Source: Tractidigestivibacter sp050946515 (GTDB lineage: Bacteria; Actinomycetota; Coriobacteriia; Coriobacteriales; Atopobiaceae). Taken from it: a stretch of 64,000 nucleotides of DNA. Position numbers and translations under genes: made by a program. The stretch is taken from contig NZ_JBMNUX010000004.1 in assembly GCF_050946515.1 (NCBI RefSeq), positions 1 through 64,000 on the forward strand, in the 5' to 3' direction. The notes under the pieces are model-generated. The model had not been told where the DNA came from and made no database searches. It was given only the letters and a program-made list of their open reading frames with translations. Shown here piece by piece: positions 50,044-59,006 of this stretch; position 1 is the first letter of the stretch, and every line of letters begins with the position of its first letter.

Positions 50044-50334
50044 CTACTTGCCCTCGATCTCTTGGATGGCGTAGCGAGAAACCTCAATCACGTCACCCGA
50101 CTTGATCTTTACGTCGCAGGTCTCCTCCCCCACGCGCACGAGCGTGCCCAAAAGACCGCCCGCAAAGGCAACGCGCTGACCGCTCTTCAGGTTCTTGTGG
50201 AGGTCGGCAAAGTAGTCACGCTTCTTCCTTGCCTTGACGGAGCTATAGATGGCGTAGACAACGCCCATGATAGCAATCAGGAGAAGCAGCGCCACACACG
50301 AGGCGAGCACGCTCTGGAGAAAGTCGGAGCTCAT
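50044..50334 (-). CDS. yajC: YajC-like membrane protein of the PTS operon
   Basis: 96 aa. One N-terminal transmembrane helix (about 8-30) and a KSGQRVAFAGGLLGTLVRV core of YajC. Its ATG overlaps the IIA stop in TAATG, so it is translationally coupled. YajC-type proteins accompany mannose-family PTS genes in several Gram-positive hyaluronan/amino-sugar loci; whether it acts with Sec or the permease is unknown. Confidence 0.85.
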   Translation of the reverse strand: MSSDFLQSVLASCVALLLLIAIMGVVYAIYSSVKARKKRDYFADLHKNLKSGQRVAFAGGLLGTLVRVGEETCDVKIKSGDVIEVSRYAIQEIEGK

Positions 50335-50771
50335 TAAATGCCGTCCTCCTCGCCCTCGTCTTCGGACGCGTCGTCCTCATCGAGTGCCACATGAGCGACG
50401 CCCATCTTGCCGGCCTCGAGGCAGCACTCAACAAGCTCGTCAACCGTGCTCTCGGGAGCGCGCGTGCTTAGGACCTCAAGCAGCATCGGAAGGTTTGCGC
50501 CAGCAACGACCTCGACATTCTCGCAGTTCTGCGATGCCATCATTGACTGGTTGAAGGGGGTTCCGCCCATAAGGTCGCAAAGAACAATCACGCCTTCGTT
50601 CCTCTTGGCTGAGTCCGCAATCACTGAGGCGATCTTCTCGGGATAGCCTCCGGCCTCCTCCTCTTTAAAAGGAACGACGTCAAACTCGTCAAGTTGTCCG
50701 GCAATCATTGAAGCAGCACTAGCAAGCCCGGGCGCAAACATCCCGTGACCCGTCAGTACAAATCCGACCAT
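50334..50771 (-). CDS. PTS mannose-family EIIA
   Basis: 145 aa. Phospho-acceptor His9 in LTGHGMF; GGTPFNQ is the conserved second motif. Highly acidic C-terminus ending GEEDGI, the same ending as IIC, because GAGGAGGAC there supplies the ribosome site for yajC. Start has GGAGAGC upstream. First gene of the PTS operon. Confidence 0.95.
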   Translation of the reverse strand: MVGFVLTGHGMFAPGLASAASMIAGQLDEFDVVPFKEEEAGGYPEKIASVIADSAKRNEGVIVLCDLMGGTPFNQSMMASQNCENVEVVAGANLPMLLEVLSTRAPESTVDELVECCLEAGKMGVAHVALDEDDASEDEGEEDGI

Positions 50772-51183
50772 TTTGCTCTCCTTTCCGCCGCCTTTGCGAG
50801 CAAATCAAAGGCTAGGAGACCTGTGTGTCTGTTCAGGTTCCGTATAGTTTCCATTACCGCACAACTGGATTACTTGTTACTACCAATCTCTTATCGCTGA
50901 GAATACTCTAAGTGCGTATGGACCATTTTTGTTGGATTTTTGTAAAATTGGTTGTCAACTGACCGCCCGTAGCCAAAAACACTCCGTTCATCCCTAAATC
51001 TCTCAGGCAATGGTATTAGATCGCTGATACCACATCGACTTTCGCCTCCCGCCAAACAGCGGGAGTGGCTAAGATTCGTTCTGGTGGACAACGGTCACAT
51101 ATTTGATGACAAAATTTTTTATCATTCTTCTCTTTCAGGAACTGGTATTAGATTTACGTCCAAGTTTGACGGGAGACAAAAAG
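50772..51183. promoter_or_regulatory. Divergent control region, PTS operon/kinase
   Basis: TGGTATTAGATCGCTGATACCA (two halves, 51011-51016 and 51027-51032, form a dyad TGGTAT/ATACCA). The 11-mer TGGTATTAGAT recurs at 51143-51153, 31 bp before the kinase start. ATCGCTGA also occurs at 50893. A stem CTCCCGC/GCGGGAG lies at about 51045-51065. Probably GntR operators serving both directions; no gene is seen in this 412-bp stretch. Confidence 0.5.
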
Positions 51184-52113
51184 ATGATCGTAACCGTGAC
51201 CCTCAATGCATCGATTGACAAGGCATATAGGCTGTCCTGCACGCTCGAGCGTGGCTCGGTCATGCGCGTGAGCGAATGCATCGACAACGCCGGCGGCAAG
51301 GGCTTAAACGCGGCCCGTGCGGTGGCAACGTGCGGCGAGAAGGTCGTGGCCACAGGCATCGTGGGCGGGCACAACGGCGAGCTTCTGTGCGACCTTCTTG
51401 ACAAAGACGGCATCGAGCACGACTTCTCCCCCGCCGCCGAGGAGACGCGCTGCTGCATCAACGTGCTTGAGCCCGACGGCACCTCGACCGAGTTTCTAGA
51501 GCCCGGTCGCGCAGTGAGCGCCAAGGAGCTTACCCGTGCGCACGACAAGGTAATGGCACTTGCCCAGAAGGCGGACGTGGTCACGCTCGACGGGAGCCTG
51601 CCCGCAGGCGTGCCGACGGACTATTACGCAACGCTGGTGCGCGACATCAAGGCTATAGGCACCCCCGTCATCCTTGACACCTCGGGCGAGCGGCTGGCGC
51701 TCGCCATCGACGCCAAGCCCACGATGGTCAAGCCCAACACCGACGAGATTGGCCAGATCCTTGGTCGCAAGGTCAGCTCGCTTGAAGAGGTGGCTTCGGC
51801 GGCCCGCGAGCTCAAGGACCGCGGAGTGGCGCAGGTTGTCGTCTCGCTGGGCGGAGATGGCGCCATCATGGCCTGCGAGTCAGGCATGTATCGCGGGCGC
51901 GCTCCAAAGATCGAGGTTGTGAACCCCGTAGGCGCGGGAGACACCATGGTCGGCGCCTTTGCCGTTGCCATGGCGCGCGGCATGGAGGCTCCCGAGCAGC
52001 TTCGCTACGCCATGGCGTGCGCAAGCGCCAACTGCCTCTCTGCCTCGACGGGCCACTTTGACATGGCTGACGCCGAGCGGCTGCTTGCAGGAACGACGGT
52101 CGAGCGCCTCTAG
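51184..52113 (+). CDS. lacC: PfkB-family tagatose-6-phosphate (or 1-phospho) kinase
   Basis: 309 aa. PfkB signatures: GGKGLNAARAVA near the N-terminus and catalytic Asp in NPVGAGDTMVGAFA. LacC/FruK group. From its place between the GalNAc PTS and the aldolase it most likely phosphorylates tagatose-6-P to tagatose-1,6-bisphosphate; FruK function cannot be excluded. Start at 51184 after GGGAGAC. Convergent with the DeoR gene, 3 bp between stops. Confidence 0.88.
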   Translation: MIVTVTLNASIDKAYRLSCTLERGSVMRVSECIDNAGGKGLNAARAVATCGEKVVATGIVGGHNGELLCDLLDKDGIEHDFSPAAEETRCCINVLEPDGTSTEFLEPGRAVSAKELTRAHDKVMALAQKADVVTLDGSLPAGVPTDYYATLVRDIKAIGTPVILDTSGERLALAIDAKPTMVKPNTDEIGQILGRKVSSLEEVASAARELKDRGVAQVVVSLGGDGAIMACESGMYRGRAPKIEVVNPVGAGDTMVGAFAVAMARGMEAPEQLRYAMACASANCLSASTGHFDMADAERLLAGTTVERL

Positions 52114-52116
52114 CCT

Positions 52117-52962
52117 CTACTTTCTACCAGCGGGCTGCTTGCCGGTCTTCTTGCCGGCAGGCTGCTTGCCGCCTGGCTCGCCCTTCTCGACAGGTGCCAA
52201 GACAAGCTTCGTCTGGGTGTCCGCCACGCACGACGTCATGACGCCGTGCGGGTCTGCCTCCATAACGATTGCCTCGGCGTCCGTGACCCCTCCAAAGCGA
52301 AAGAGGCCATGGGCGCCGATTTTTGATGAGTCCATAAGAACGTAAGTCTTCACGGAAGCGTGCAGGAACGCATGCTTGAGCTGCGCCATTCCCTCGTAGC
52401 CAGTCATGAACCCAGCATCCGGAGAAAATGCCGTGGGGCATACGAATGAGACGTCGGGCCGCAGTGACGAAAGCGCCGCCACCGTCGCCGGCCCGGAGGT
52501 GTAGCGATGCCCCTTGCGCAGCGCCCCTCCCAAGATCACGACTTCGGCCGTGGGCATGGAGCGGTCTACGTAGTCGGCAATCGTGAGGTCCGCCGTCACG
52601 ATGGTGAGGCCCGGCGTTGCCCCAAGCGCGCGCACCAGCTCAAGACCCGTCGTGCCCGTGTCCACCAGCACCGACCACCCCGGCTCCACAAGCCGCGACG
52701 CACGAGCTGCGATGGCCCTCTTGGCGTCGGCGTTCACGTTGACGCGCTTGTCTTGCAGCGACACCGTGAGCGTGCGCGAAAGCGAGACTGCGCCGCCATG
52801 CGTGCGGCGGAGCTTCCCATCACGAGCAAGCGCGTCAAGGTCGGCGCGCGCCGTCACGCGCGATACCCCGAAGGCGTCGGCGACCTCAGACACCTGCACA
52901 GAAGAGTTCCTCTCCACCATCTGGAGCACCGCAGCGCGCCTCTCCTCGGCAAACTCAGGCAT
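52117..52962 (-). CDS. DeoR-family sugar regulator with GKQPAG tail
   Basis: 281 aa. DeoR helix-turn-helix (FGVSRVTARADLDALA) and the sugar-phosphate sensor domain (DTGTTGLELVRAL; ILGGALRKGHRY). The last ~20 residues are a Lys/Gly/Pro repeat with two KQPAG copies, perhaps DNA-binding. The start at 52962 has AAAGGG upstream. Divergent from gatY; CTTTC repeats between them are probable operators. Confidence 0.92.
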   Translation of the reverse strand: MPEFAEERRAAVLQMVERNSSVQVSEVADAFGVSRVTARADLDALARDGKLRRTHGGAVSLSRTLTVSLQDKRVNVNADAKRAIAARASRLVEPGWSVLVDTGTTGLELVRALGATPGLTIVTADLTIADYVDRSMPTAEVVILGGALRKGHRYTSGPATVAALSSLRPDVSFVCPTAFSPDAGFMTGYEGMAQLKHAFLHASVKTYVLMDSSKIGAHGLFRFGGVTDAEAIVMEADPHGVMTSCVADTQTKLVLAPVEKGEPGGKQPAGKKTGKQPAGRK

Positions 52963-52990
52963 GGCAGACCCTTTCTGTGACAGAAATGTG

Positions 52991-53121
52991 TTTCTTTTGC
53001 TTTCCAAAAAAGAAGGATAACACAGGCACTTTGCTTTCTTTTTTGCGACGCGCCCTTCACAAAGAGCAGCCAAACGGGGTCCACGCTGCCCCCGGGCATT
53101 TCTTTGGCTTTCGCTTTCTCG
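52991..53121. promoter_or_regulatory. DeoR-type CTTTC direct-repeat operators
   Basis: TTTCTTTTGCTTTCC (52991-53005), TTTGCTTTCTT (53030-53040) and TTTGGCTTTCGCTTTCTCG (53103-53121) carry repeated CTTTC motifs spaced about 6-8 bp, as in DeoR-family sites. They lie in the divergent deoR-gatY region (52963-53270). Confidence 0.5.
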
Positions 53122-53270
53122 TTGTTTAGCAGGCATGCCGAGCCCCTTCATCTGCGCACGTAAAACGCTCAGACCATAGAATGGGTGTCAACACAAGGGC
53201 TTGCCGACCAAAGCGCAAAGCGTCCCGCGAGGCGCGACCATAGTGATCGGCAGCGAGAAGGGAGAAGGCA

Positions 53271-54122
53271 ATGCTGGTTACCACAAAGCAAATGCTCCTT
53301 GACGCCCAGGCTGGCCATTACGCAGTCGGCGCATTCAATGTCGAGAACCTCGAGTTCGTGATGGCCGTGATCCGCGCCGCCGAGGACAAGCACTCTCCCG
53401 TTATCATGCAGACCACCCCTGGCACCATCAAGTATGCCAACCTCGACTACTTCGCCGCCATGGTGCGCGTCGCTGCCGAGCAGGCAAGCGTCCCCGTGGC
53501 CCTGCACCTCGACCATGGCGACGGCTTCGACCGCTGCATGCAGGCCCTTCGCGCCGGCTACACCTCCGTCATGATCGACGGCTCTCATGTGCCGTTCGAG
53601 GACAACATGGCGCTGACCGAGAGCGTGACCAAGGTTGCAAACGCCATGGGCATCCCCGTCGAAGCCGAGCTCGGAAAGGTCGGCGGCAAGGAAGACGACG
53701 GCCCGGCAGTCAAGGGCGAGAACCCCTACACCGACCCCGACGAGGCGGAGGAGTTTGTCGCTCGCACAAAGTGCAGCTCGCTGGCGGTGGGCGTGGGCAC
53801 CGCGCATGGCGTCTACAAGGGAACCCCGCACATCGAGCAGGGAGTCCTGAAGGAGATCCGCAACCGCGTCGACGTGCCCCTGGTGCTCCACGGAACCTCC
53901 GGAGTGCCCGACGACCAAGTGGCAGAGGCCATTCAGAACGGCATCTGCAAGGTGAATTATGCCACCGAGCTTCGCCAGGCCTTCACGCGCGGCTTCATGG
54001 GCTACATGGCCGAGAATCCCAACAACTTCGACCCCAAGAAGCCTTCCAAGCCTGGCATGGATGAGATTTACGCCGTCGTCGCAAGCCACATGGACAACCT
54101 GGGCTCCACCAACAAGGCATAA
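53271..54122 (+). CDS. gatY: Class II tagatose/fructose-bisphosphate aldolase
   Basis: 283 aa. Zinc ligands in ALHLDHGDGF, VEAELGKVGG and GTAHGVY; substrate loop LHGTSGVP. GatY/KbaY-like: splits tagatose-1,6-bisphosphate into DHAP and glyceraldehyde-3-phosphate. No gatZ/kbaZ partner in the window. Upstream GGGAGAAGG. Codon use is highly biased. Confidence 0.9.
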   Translation: MLVTTKQMLLDAQAGHYAVGAFNVENLEFVMAVIRAAEDKHSPVIMQTTPGTIKYANLDYFAAMVRVAAEQASVPVALHLDHGDGFDRCMQALRAGYTSVMIDGSHVPFEDNMALTESVTKVANAMGIPVEAELGKVGGKEDDGPAVKGENPYTDPDEAEEFVARTKCSSLAVGVGTAHGVYKGTPHIEQGVLKEIRNRVDVPLVLHGTSGVPDDQVAEAIQNGICKVNYATELRQAFTRGFMGYMAENPNNFDPKKPSKPGMDEIYAVVASHMDNLGSTNKA

Positions 54123-54236
54123 CCGCAGGCTAACCGGCTAGCCACTCGATCCGTCGAGACAAACTGGCCGAGCAGGCCTCTATCTTACGGCGCTCCCTCG
54201 CGCGCGCCTCGCGCTCGCAGCGAGCACACATCGCAA

Positions 54237-54276
54237 GCTCCCGTCGCCTTCTCCGGCGGCGGGAGCGCCTTTTTGG
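54237..54276 (+). terminator. Terminator of gatY
   Basis: GCTCCCGTCGCC pairs with GGCGGCGGGAGC, followed by TTTTT. It lies 115 bp after the stop codon. The rest of 54123-54436 shows no other feature. Confidence 0.85.
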
Positions 54277-54436
54277 GGATGTGCGACGCTGACCGCCCGG
54301 CACGCGCTCTCACGCATGGTGGCGCTCCCACTTGACATGCGACGCATTCTCTAGCCAAGCCCCGCACGACGCGCCTGCTGGGGCTGTCTGCGCCCTACGC
54401 AAAGCGCCCCTGCCAGGCATTGGGCGGTGGTCCGGG

Positions 54437-55231
54437 CTACGCGAGAATGACGCGATTCTGTCCGTGAGGACCCATCGTGGCTTGGGCTACTATTCCGCCG
54501 GGATCCTTGTCCATAATCACGATGTCGGCATCTTTGGGTCCAGCGAATCTCACGAAGGATCGTGCGGTCCCCACCTTGGTGGAATCCATCAAGATGACCG
54601 TCTTGCGGGCATGGCGGATGAACTCGACCTTCGTCGATGCGGTCTGCTCGAACTCTGCAAGGAAACCGAAGTCGGGCTCAAACCCGTCTGCCCCAAGAAA
54701 GACCTTGTCAAGGTAAATCTCAGAGAGAGAAGAGGCAACCATCGGTCCTGAGAAATGGCGATACTCCCTTCCGAGTACGCCTCCAGTGCAAGCGGGCGTC
54801 GCGTTGGGAAGAAACTGTTCGACATAAATTAGGCCGTTGATGTCGTTGGTAATGATCTTGATGTCGTGCTTTTCGCCCAAGCAATGGAGAAATGCCAGCG
54901 TAGTGCTGCCAGAGCCGACAAGGATGGTCTCGCCATCCTCTACGAGCTCGGCCGCGCGCTTGCCAATGGCCTTCTTGGCGCGCGCGTTCTTGCGCACGCG
55001 CTGAGGAACGGCAGGGATTACCAGCTGGGAAATCGGGACTGCTCCGCCATGCGTGCGCTTCAGGTGTCCCTCACGTTCGAGGGCATCGAGGTCAGAGCGC
55101 GCGGTGACGGACGAGACGCCGCACTTCTCGCAAATCTCGTTTACGGAGACTGATCCGTTTGTATGCAGAAGGTCAAGGATGAGCTTCTGTCGCTCCGCAG
55201 CGAGCATGCGATTGTGATTTTCCGTTTCCAT
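54437..55231 (-). CDS. DeoR-family regulator (fructose operon)
   Basis: 264 aa. DeoR helix-turn-helix (CGVSSVTARSDLDALEREGHLKR with one turn) and SIS-like sensor domain (GSGSTTLAFLHCLGEK). Start at 55231 has GGAGAAATCG. Downstream of fruK on the same strand but after a terminator, with an AT-rich promoter (55260-55330). Confidence 0.92.
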   Translation of the reverse strand: METENHNRMLAAERQKLILDLLHTNGSVSVNEICEKCGVSSVTARSDLDALEREGHLKRTHGGAVPISQLVIPAVPQRVRKNARAKKAIGKRAAELVEDGETILVGSGSTTLAFLHCLGEKHDIKIITNDINGLIYVEQFLPNATPACTGGVLGREYRHFSGPMVASSLSEIYLDKVFLGADGFEPDFGFLAEFEQTASTKVEFIRHARKTVILMDSTKVGTARSFVRFAGPKDADIVIMDKDPGGIVAQATMGPHGQNRVILA

Positions 55232-55398
55232 CGATTTCTCCAGAACGCAAACGAGCCGACTTACGAAAACCTTTGAAAAATAAGACAAATACCTGATAAA
55301 TAGCTTAATAATTCTTAATTATACGTTCGCGATGCTTTCTTTTCTAACCATCGAGTCCAAAACGTAGAAAATCACAATTGGCTCAAAAGAGCGAAAGG
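55232..55398. other. AT-rich promoter region of the DeoR gene
   Basis: Contains an AT-rich stretch (55263-55330) with TATAATTA-like motifs. No gene seen; the remainder up to 55589 holds the fruK terminator and no other feature. Confidence 0.45.
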
Positions 55399-55439
55399 GC
55401 TCGCCAGAGCCGAGCTTCATGCCATTGGCTCTGGCGAGC
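55399..55439 (-). terminator. Terminator after fruK
   Basis: GCTCGCCAGAGCC pairs with GGCTCTGGCGAGC (13 bp); on the minus strand CCTTTCGCTCTTTTG follows. Confidence 0.8.
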
Positions 55440-55589
55440 TCGCATGGGCTTGAGAAGCCCACGATGCCCGGCGCTTGCGGTGGTCGCGATGCGCAAGGCC
55501 TTTTGGATCGAAGCGTGCGCGCCTGCACTTGCGACGCTGCGCGCGCATCAGCAACGCGCGACCGTCAGGTCGCATCCCGGACGTCGCAA

Positions 55590-56507
55590 TTACTCCACCT
55601 GCTCGACGTTGATCGACCTTGAAAGCTCGTCCACCTTCGAAAAGTCGCCCAGCCCTGCGCTCATGGCCACGTTTCCTCCCGTCGCCATGGCCCGGACAAG
55701 CGCGGGCTCAACGGCACTGGAGTCTGCAAGCCACAGCGAAAGGAAGCTCGCAAGCGTCGCGTCTCCTGCGCACGCCGTCGAGAGCACCTCGACCTTGGCG
55801 GCGTTGGTCCGCCAGACGTGCTCGCCGTTGAAGAAGTACGCCCCTTCGCCGCCAAGCGTCAGCAAGATGTTCTTGACCCCCCTGTCGTGAATCGTGTGGA
55901 GCGCGGCAACGACGTCCTTCTCGCTCTTCACGTCCACGCCGAAGATCTCCGCGACTTCCTCGTCGTTTGGCTTGATGAGCAGGGGCTCCTTCTCGACAAG
56001 CTGCGCAAGGTGCGGATGCGAGATGTCCAAGACAAACTCCGCGCCCTTCTCGCGCACCACGTCAATGAGCTCGTCGTAGTACCTGGGCCCGATGCCCGTC
56101 GGGAGGCTGCCGGAAACAATCAGGCACTCCATGTCGTCAAAGCTGCGCATGAGCTCGAGCATCTCTTGCTGCTTTGCGCGGTTGACCTCGGCGCCAGCGT
56201 TGGGGAACTTGTACTCCCCCATCGGCGTGGTGATGAAGACGTTGACTCTGGTGATGCCGTCGACCTCAACTGACCTCACCGGGCAAACCTTGCTTGCCTC
56301 GCGAACGATGTAGTCGCCAGAGAAGCCGCCAAAGAACCCGAGAATGGTCGAGTCGACCCCATAGTGCCTCAGCGTAAACGAGACGTTCAGGCCCTTCCCG
56401 TTTGGCGTGTAGACGGCATCCCGCGTGCGGTTGACATGTTCGGTCGACATGGTGTCGGAGGTAACGTTCATGTCAATGGCGGGGTTAGTGGTTAGTGTGT
56501 AGATCAT
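55590..56507 (-). CDS. fruK: 1-phosphofructokinase
   Basis: 305 aa, PfkB family. TPNGKGLNVSFTL at the sugar site, and catalytic Asp in STACAGDATLAS (usual GAGD is CAGD). Converts fructose-1-P to fructose-1,6-bisphosphate. Co-directional with fruIIA and IIBC. The start at 56507 has GGAGGGGAGCTC. Confidence 0.92.
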   Translation of the reverse strand: MIYTLTTNPAIDMNVTSDTMSTEHVNRTRDAVYTPNGKGLNVSFTLRHYGVDSTILGFFGGFSGDYIVREASKVCPVRSVEVDGITRVNVFITTPMGEYKFPNAGAEVNRAKQQEMLELMRSFDDMECLIVSGSLPTGIGPRYYDELIDVVREKGAEFVLDISHPHLAQLVEKEPLLIKPNDEEVAEIFGVDVKSEKDVVAALHTIHDRGVKNILLTLGGEGAYFFNGEHVWRTNAAKVEVLSTACAGDATLASFLSLWLADSSAVEPALVRAMATGGNVAMSAGLGDFSKVDELSRSINVEQVE

Positions 56508-56565
56508 GAGAGCTCCCCTCCGCCGGCCGCACGGCCGTGCATGAATACGAATGCCGCAAAAGGAA

Positions 56566-56595
56566 AGGGACCCGACGCACGGACGACGGGTCCCT
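56566..56595 (-). terminator. Hairpin between PTS IIA and fruK
   Basis: GGGACCCG pairs with CGGGTCCC; a T-rich tail (TTTCCTTTT) follows on the minus strand. It may attenuate rather than fully stop the operon. Confidence 0.7.
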
Positions 56596-56617
56596 AGGCT
56601 CAAACCTGCTACCTAGC

Positions 56618-57073
56618 CTAGTTGTCGAGGCCGGAGTTAATGAGATCTGAAATCTGCTGAGGCTCAGTGACCGCAAGGACCTTCTCGCGGAAGCCGGCAT
56701 CCATAAGGAGGACGGCAACCTTGGAGAGAAGCCTGAGCTGCTTGGTCTGCTCACCGTTGTCCGGGATGAGAAGAGCGATCGCGCAGCGGACTGGCTTGGA
56801 GTCCATCGTGTCCCACTCGACCTCGCCAGAGAACTTGACGACTATGACGGTAGCTTGGGTGATGTCAGAGCACTTGGCGTGCGGAATCGCGAACCCGCCC
56901 ATCATGCCCGTGGTCCCCTCTGCCTCGCGCGTCTTGAAGGCTTCGAAGACCTTGTCGGCGTCGGTTGCCACCCCATAGGAGACCGCCGTCTTAGACAGAA
57001 ACCTCAGGACTTCGTCAACGCTTGTAGCAGGGTTGTCAAGGTACACATGGGAAGATGGGACGAATTCGCTCAT
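56618..57073 (-). CDS. PTS fructose-family EIIA
   Basis: 151 aa. Phospho-acceptor His65 in FAIPHAKC. Lies 9 bp after IIBC with AAGGAGC upstream of its start. Donates phosphate to IIB of the fructose permease. Confidence 0.94.
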   Translation of the reverse strand: MSEFVPSSHVYLDNPATSVDEVLRFLSKTAVSYGVATDADKVFEAFKTREAEGTTGMMGGFAIPHAKCSDITQATVIVVKFSGEVEWDTMDSKPVRCAIALLIPDNGEQTKQLRLLSKVAVLLMDAGFREKVLAVTEPQQISDLINSGLDN

Positions 57074-57082
57074 AGCAGCTCC

Positions 57083-58594
57083 TTATTCAACGACCTTGTC
57101 GCCGTTCTTATGGTACTCGGAGCGCTTGAAAATGACATATAGAATGCCGCCGACCAAAACACCTGCAAAAATCGCGATCAGCCACAGGTACCAGCCATCG
57201 ACGACGGGCAGAATCAGGAAGCCGCCGTGAGGAGCGGGGTCGTGGACGCCGAACATGATGGTCAGGATTGCCGCGATGGAGGAGCCGAGCATCATGATGG
57301 GCATGACGGGCCAGATGTTCTTGGTCATGAACGGAATGGCGCCCTCGGTGATGTGGGTGCAGCCCAGGATGATGTTGACGATGCCGGCGTCATGGTCTTC
57401 CTTGGAGAAGTACTTCTTGCCGACGATGACGGCGAAGGAGGTGATCAGCGGCGGGACGATGCAGGCGGCGGAAACGGCAGCCATGAAGTTGGTGCCGAAG
57501 TTGTAGGTCTCGGTGCCGACGCCGGCGGCGAGAGCCTCGGTCAGCATTGCGGTGCCGGTGACGTATGCAGCCTTGTTGACCGGGCCGCCCATGTCAAACG
57601 CGCACATGCAGCCGATGGCCAGGCCGAGGACGACAGGACCGGACTCGCTCAGGCCCTCCAGGAATTCCATCATTGCAGTGTTGATCGTGGCCATAGGGGT
57701 CGAGATGAGCAGCATGACCATGCCGACGATGAAGGAGGAGAGCAGCGGGTACAGGAAGATGGCCTTCAGGCCGTCGAGGTTCTTCGGCATGCCGGAGAGC
57801 AGCTTCTCAAGGCCGAGGATGACATAGCCGGACAGGAAGCCGCCGACGATGCCGCCGAGGAAGCCAAAGCCGACGCCCGTGCCACCAGCATCGATGAGCC
57901 CGGTCTCAGCGGAGACGGGCAGACCGGTGATGGCGATCATGCCGGCGATGAAGCCAGGAACCAGGGCCGGGCGCTTCCCGATGGACTCTGCGATGTAGGC
58001 AGACAGGACAGGCACCATGAGGTTCATGGCGATGCCGCCGATGATCTTGAGCATCGCGGCGAAGGTGTTGTAGTCAGACGCAGTGGAGTCGTAGGAGGTG
58101 ATGCCCCAGAGGAAGGAGACTGCGGTCAGAACGCCGCCTGCAACGACGAAGACCAGCATGTGGCTGACGCCGTTCATCAGGTGCTTGTAGATGATGTGGC
58201 CGACGGATTCCTTCTCCTCGGAGTCGTCGCCGCCCTCAGAGGCATTTGCGACTTCCTCAGAGAGCTCGCCTTTGGCCTTGGCCGCAAGAGCCTTGTCAAT
58301 GAGGCCGTCAGGGTCCTTGATGGCAGCGGTGACGCCCACGCTGATCAGGGGCTTGCCCTCAAAGCGCTCTGCCTGCACGTCCTTGTCGGCGGCAACGATA
58401 ACGGCCTTGGCAGCCTTGATCTCTGCCGGGGTCACTTCGTTCTCGATGCCAACCTGTCCGTGAGTCTCAACCTTTATGCTGAGGCCCCTGGCCGCGGCGG
58501 CCTTTTCCAAGGCCTCCTTAGCCATGAAGGTGTGGGCGATGCCCGTCGGACAACCAGTAGCAGCGATGAGATCATACTTAGTGTCTTCAGCCAT
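57083..58594 (-). CDS. fruA: PTS fructose-specific EIIBC
   Basis: 503 aa. IIB (1-105) with phospho-acceptor Cys15 in TGCPTGIAHTFM, short linker, then IIC (about 140-490) with about nine helices. Forms fructose-1-phosphate. The start at 58594 has GAGAGGAG upstream. First gene of fruA-IIA-fruK. CTTTC/AAAG motifs near 58725-58760 may be DeoR sites. Confidence 0.94.
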   Translation of the reverse strand: MAEDTKYDLIAATGCPTGIAHTFMAKEALEKAAAARGLSIKVETHGQVGIENEVTPAEIKAAKAVIVAADKDVQAERFEGKPLISVGVTAAIKDPDGLIDKALAAKAKGELSEEVANASEGGDDSEEKESVGHIIYKHLMNGVSHMLVFVVAGGVLTAVSFLWGITSYDSTASDYNTFAAMLKIIGGIAMNLMVPVLSAYIAESIGKRPALVPGFIAGMIAITGLPVSAETGLIDAGGTGVGFGFLGGIVGGFLSGYVILGLEKLLSGMPKNLDGLKAIFLYPLLSSFIVGMVMLLISTPMATINTAMMEFLEGLSESGPVVLGLAIGCMCAFDMGGPVNKAAYVTGTAMLTEALAAGVGTETYNFGTNFMAAVSAACIVPPLITSFAVIVGKKYFSKEDHDAGIVNIILGCTHITEGAIPFMTKNIWPVMPIMMLGSSIAAILTIMFGVHDPAPHGGFLILPVVDGWYLWLIAIFAGVLVGGILYVIFKRSEYHKNGDKVVE

Positions 58595-58864
58595 CCCTTC
58601 ACTCCTCTCTTGTATTGGCGTGCTTGACGCCGTTGCCTGGTCAATAACGACCCGTCTTCGAGGGAAGTGGCTCATCTCCACGTTCCCTCCGGAATCTGCG
58701 CACAACTTTAACACATAATCGAAAGATAAATAGAGTAAACGAAGAAAAAAGAAAGTTTTTCGTCGAGCGGCATCCCCGCAGAAGGCCGAGCAGGACATGG
58801 CCCGGCCCACGAGTAAATCGCAGTGCGAAGAAGGGAGCCGAAAGCAGCCCAGTCTGCAGGCCCA
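58595..58864. other. Promoter region of the fructose operon
   Basis: AT-rich stretch (58705-58760) with repeated CTTTC on the minus strand, fitting DeoR control. No gene. Confidence 0.45.
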
Positions 58865-58904
58865 AAAAACGCCCCGCTCCACGACTGCCTCTCGTAGAGC
58901 GGGG
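58865..58904 (-). terminator. Terminator of the ROK kinase
   Basis: CCCCGCTC pairs with GAGCGGGG, and a T6 run follows on the minus strand. Confidence 0.85.
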
Positions 58905-59006
58905 ACCTTATCGATGCTCAAAACGACCAGACCACGCAGCCTTGCCGACGAGCGCGATGGACGTCGAGACCATGTCGATGGCCTCGGACAGGGGACCTTG
59001 TCCTAG

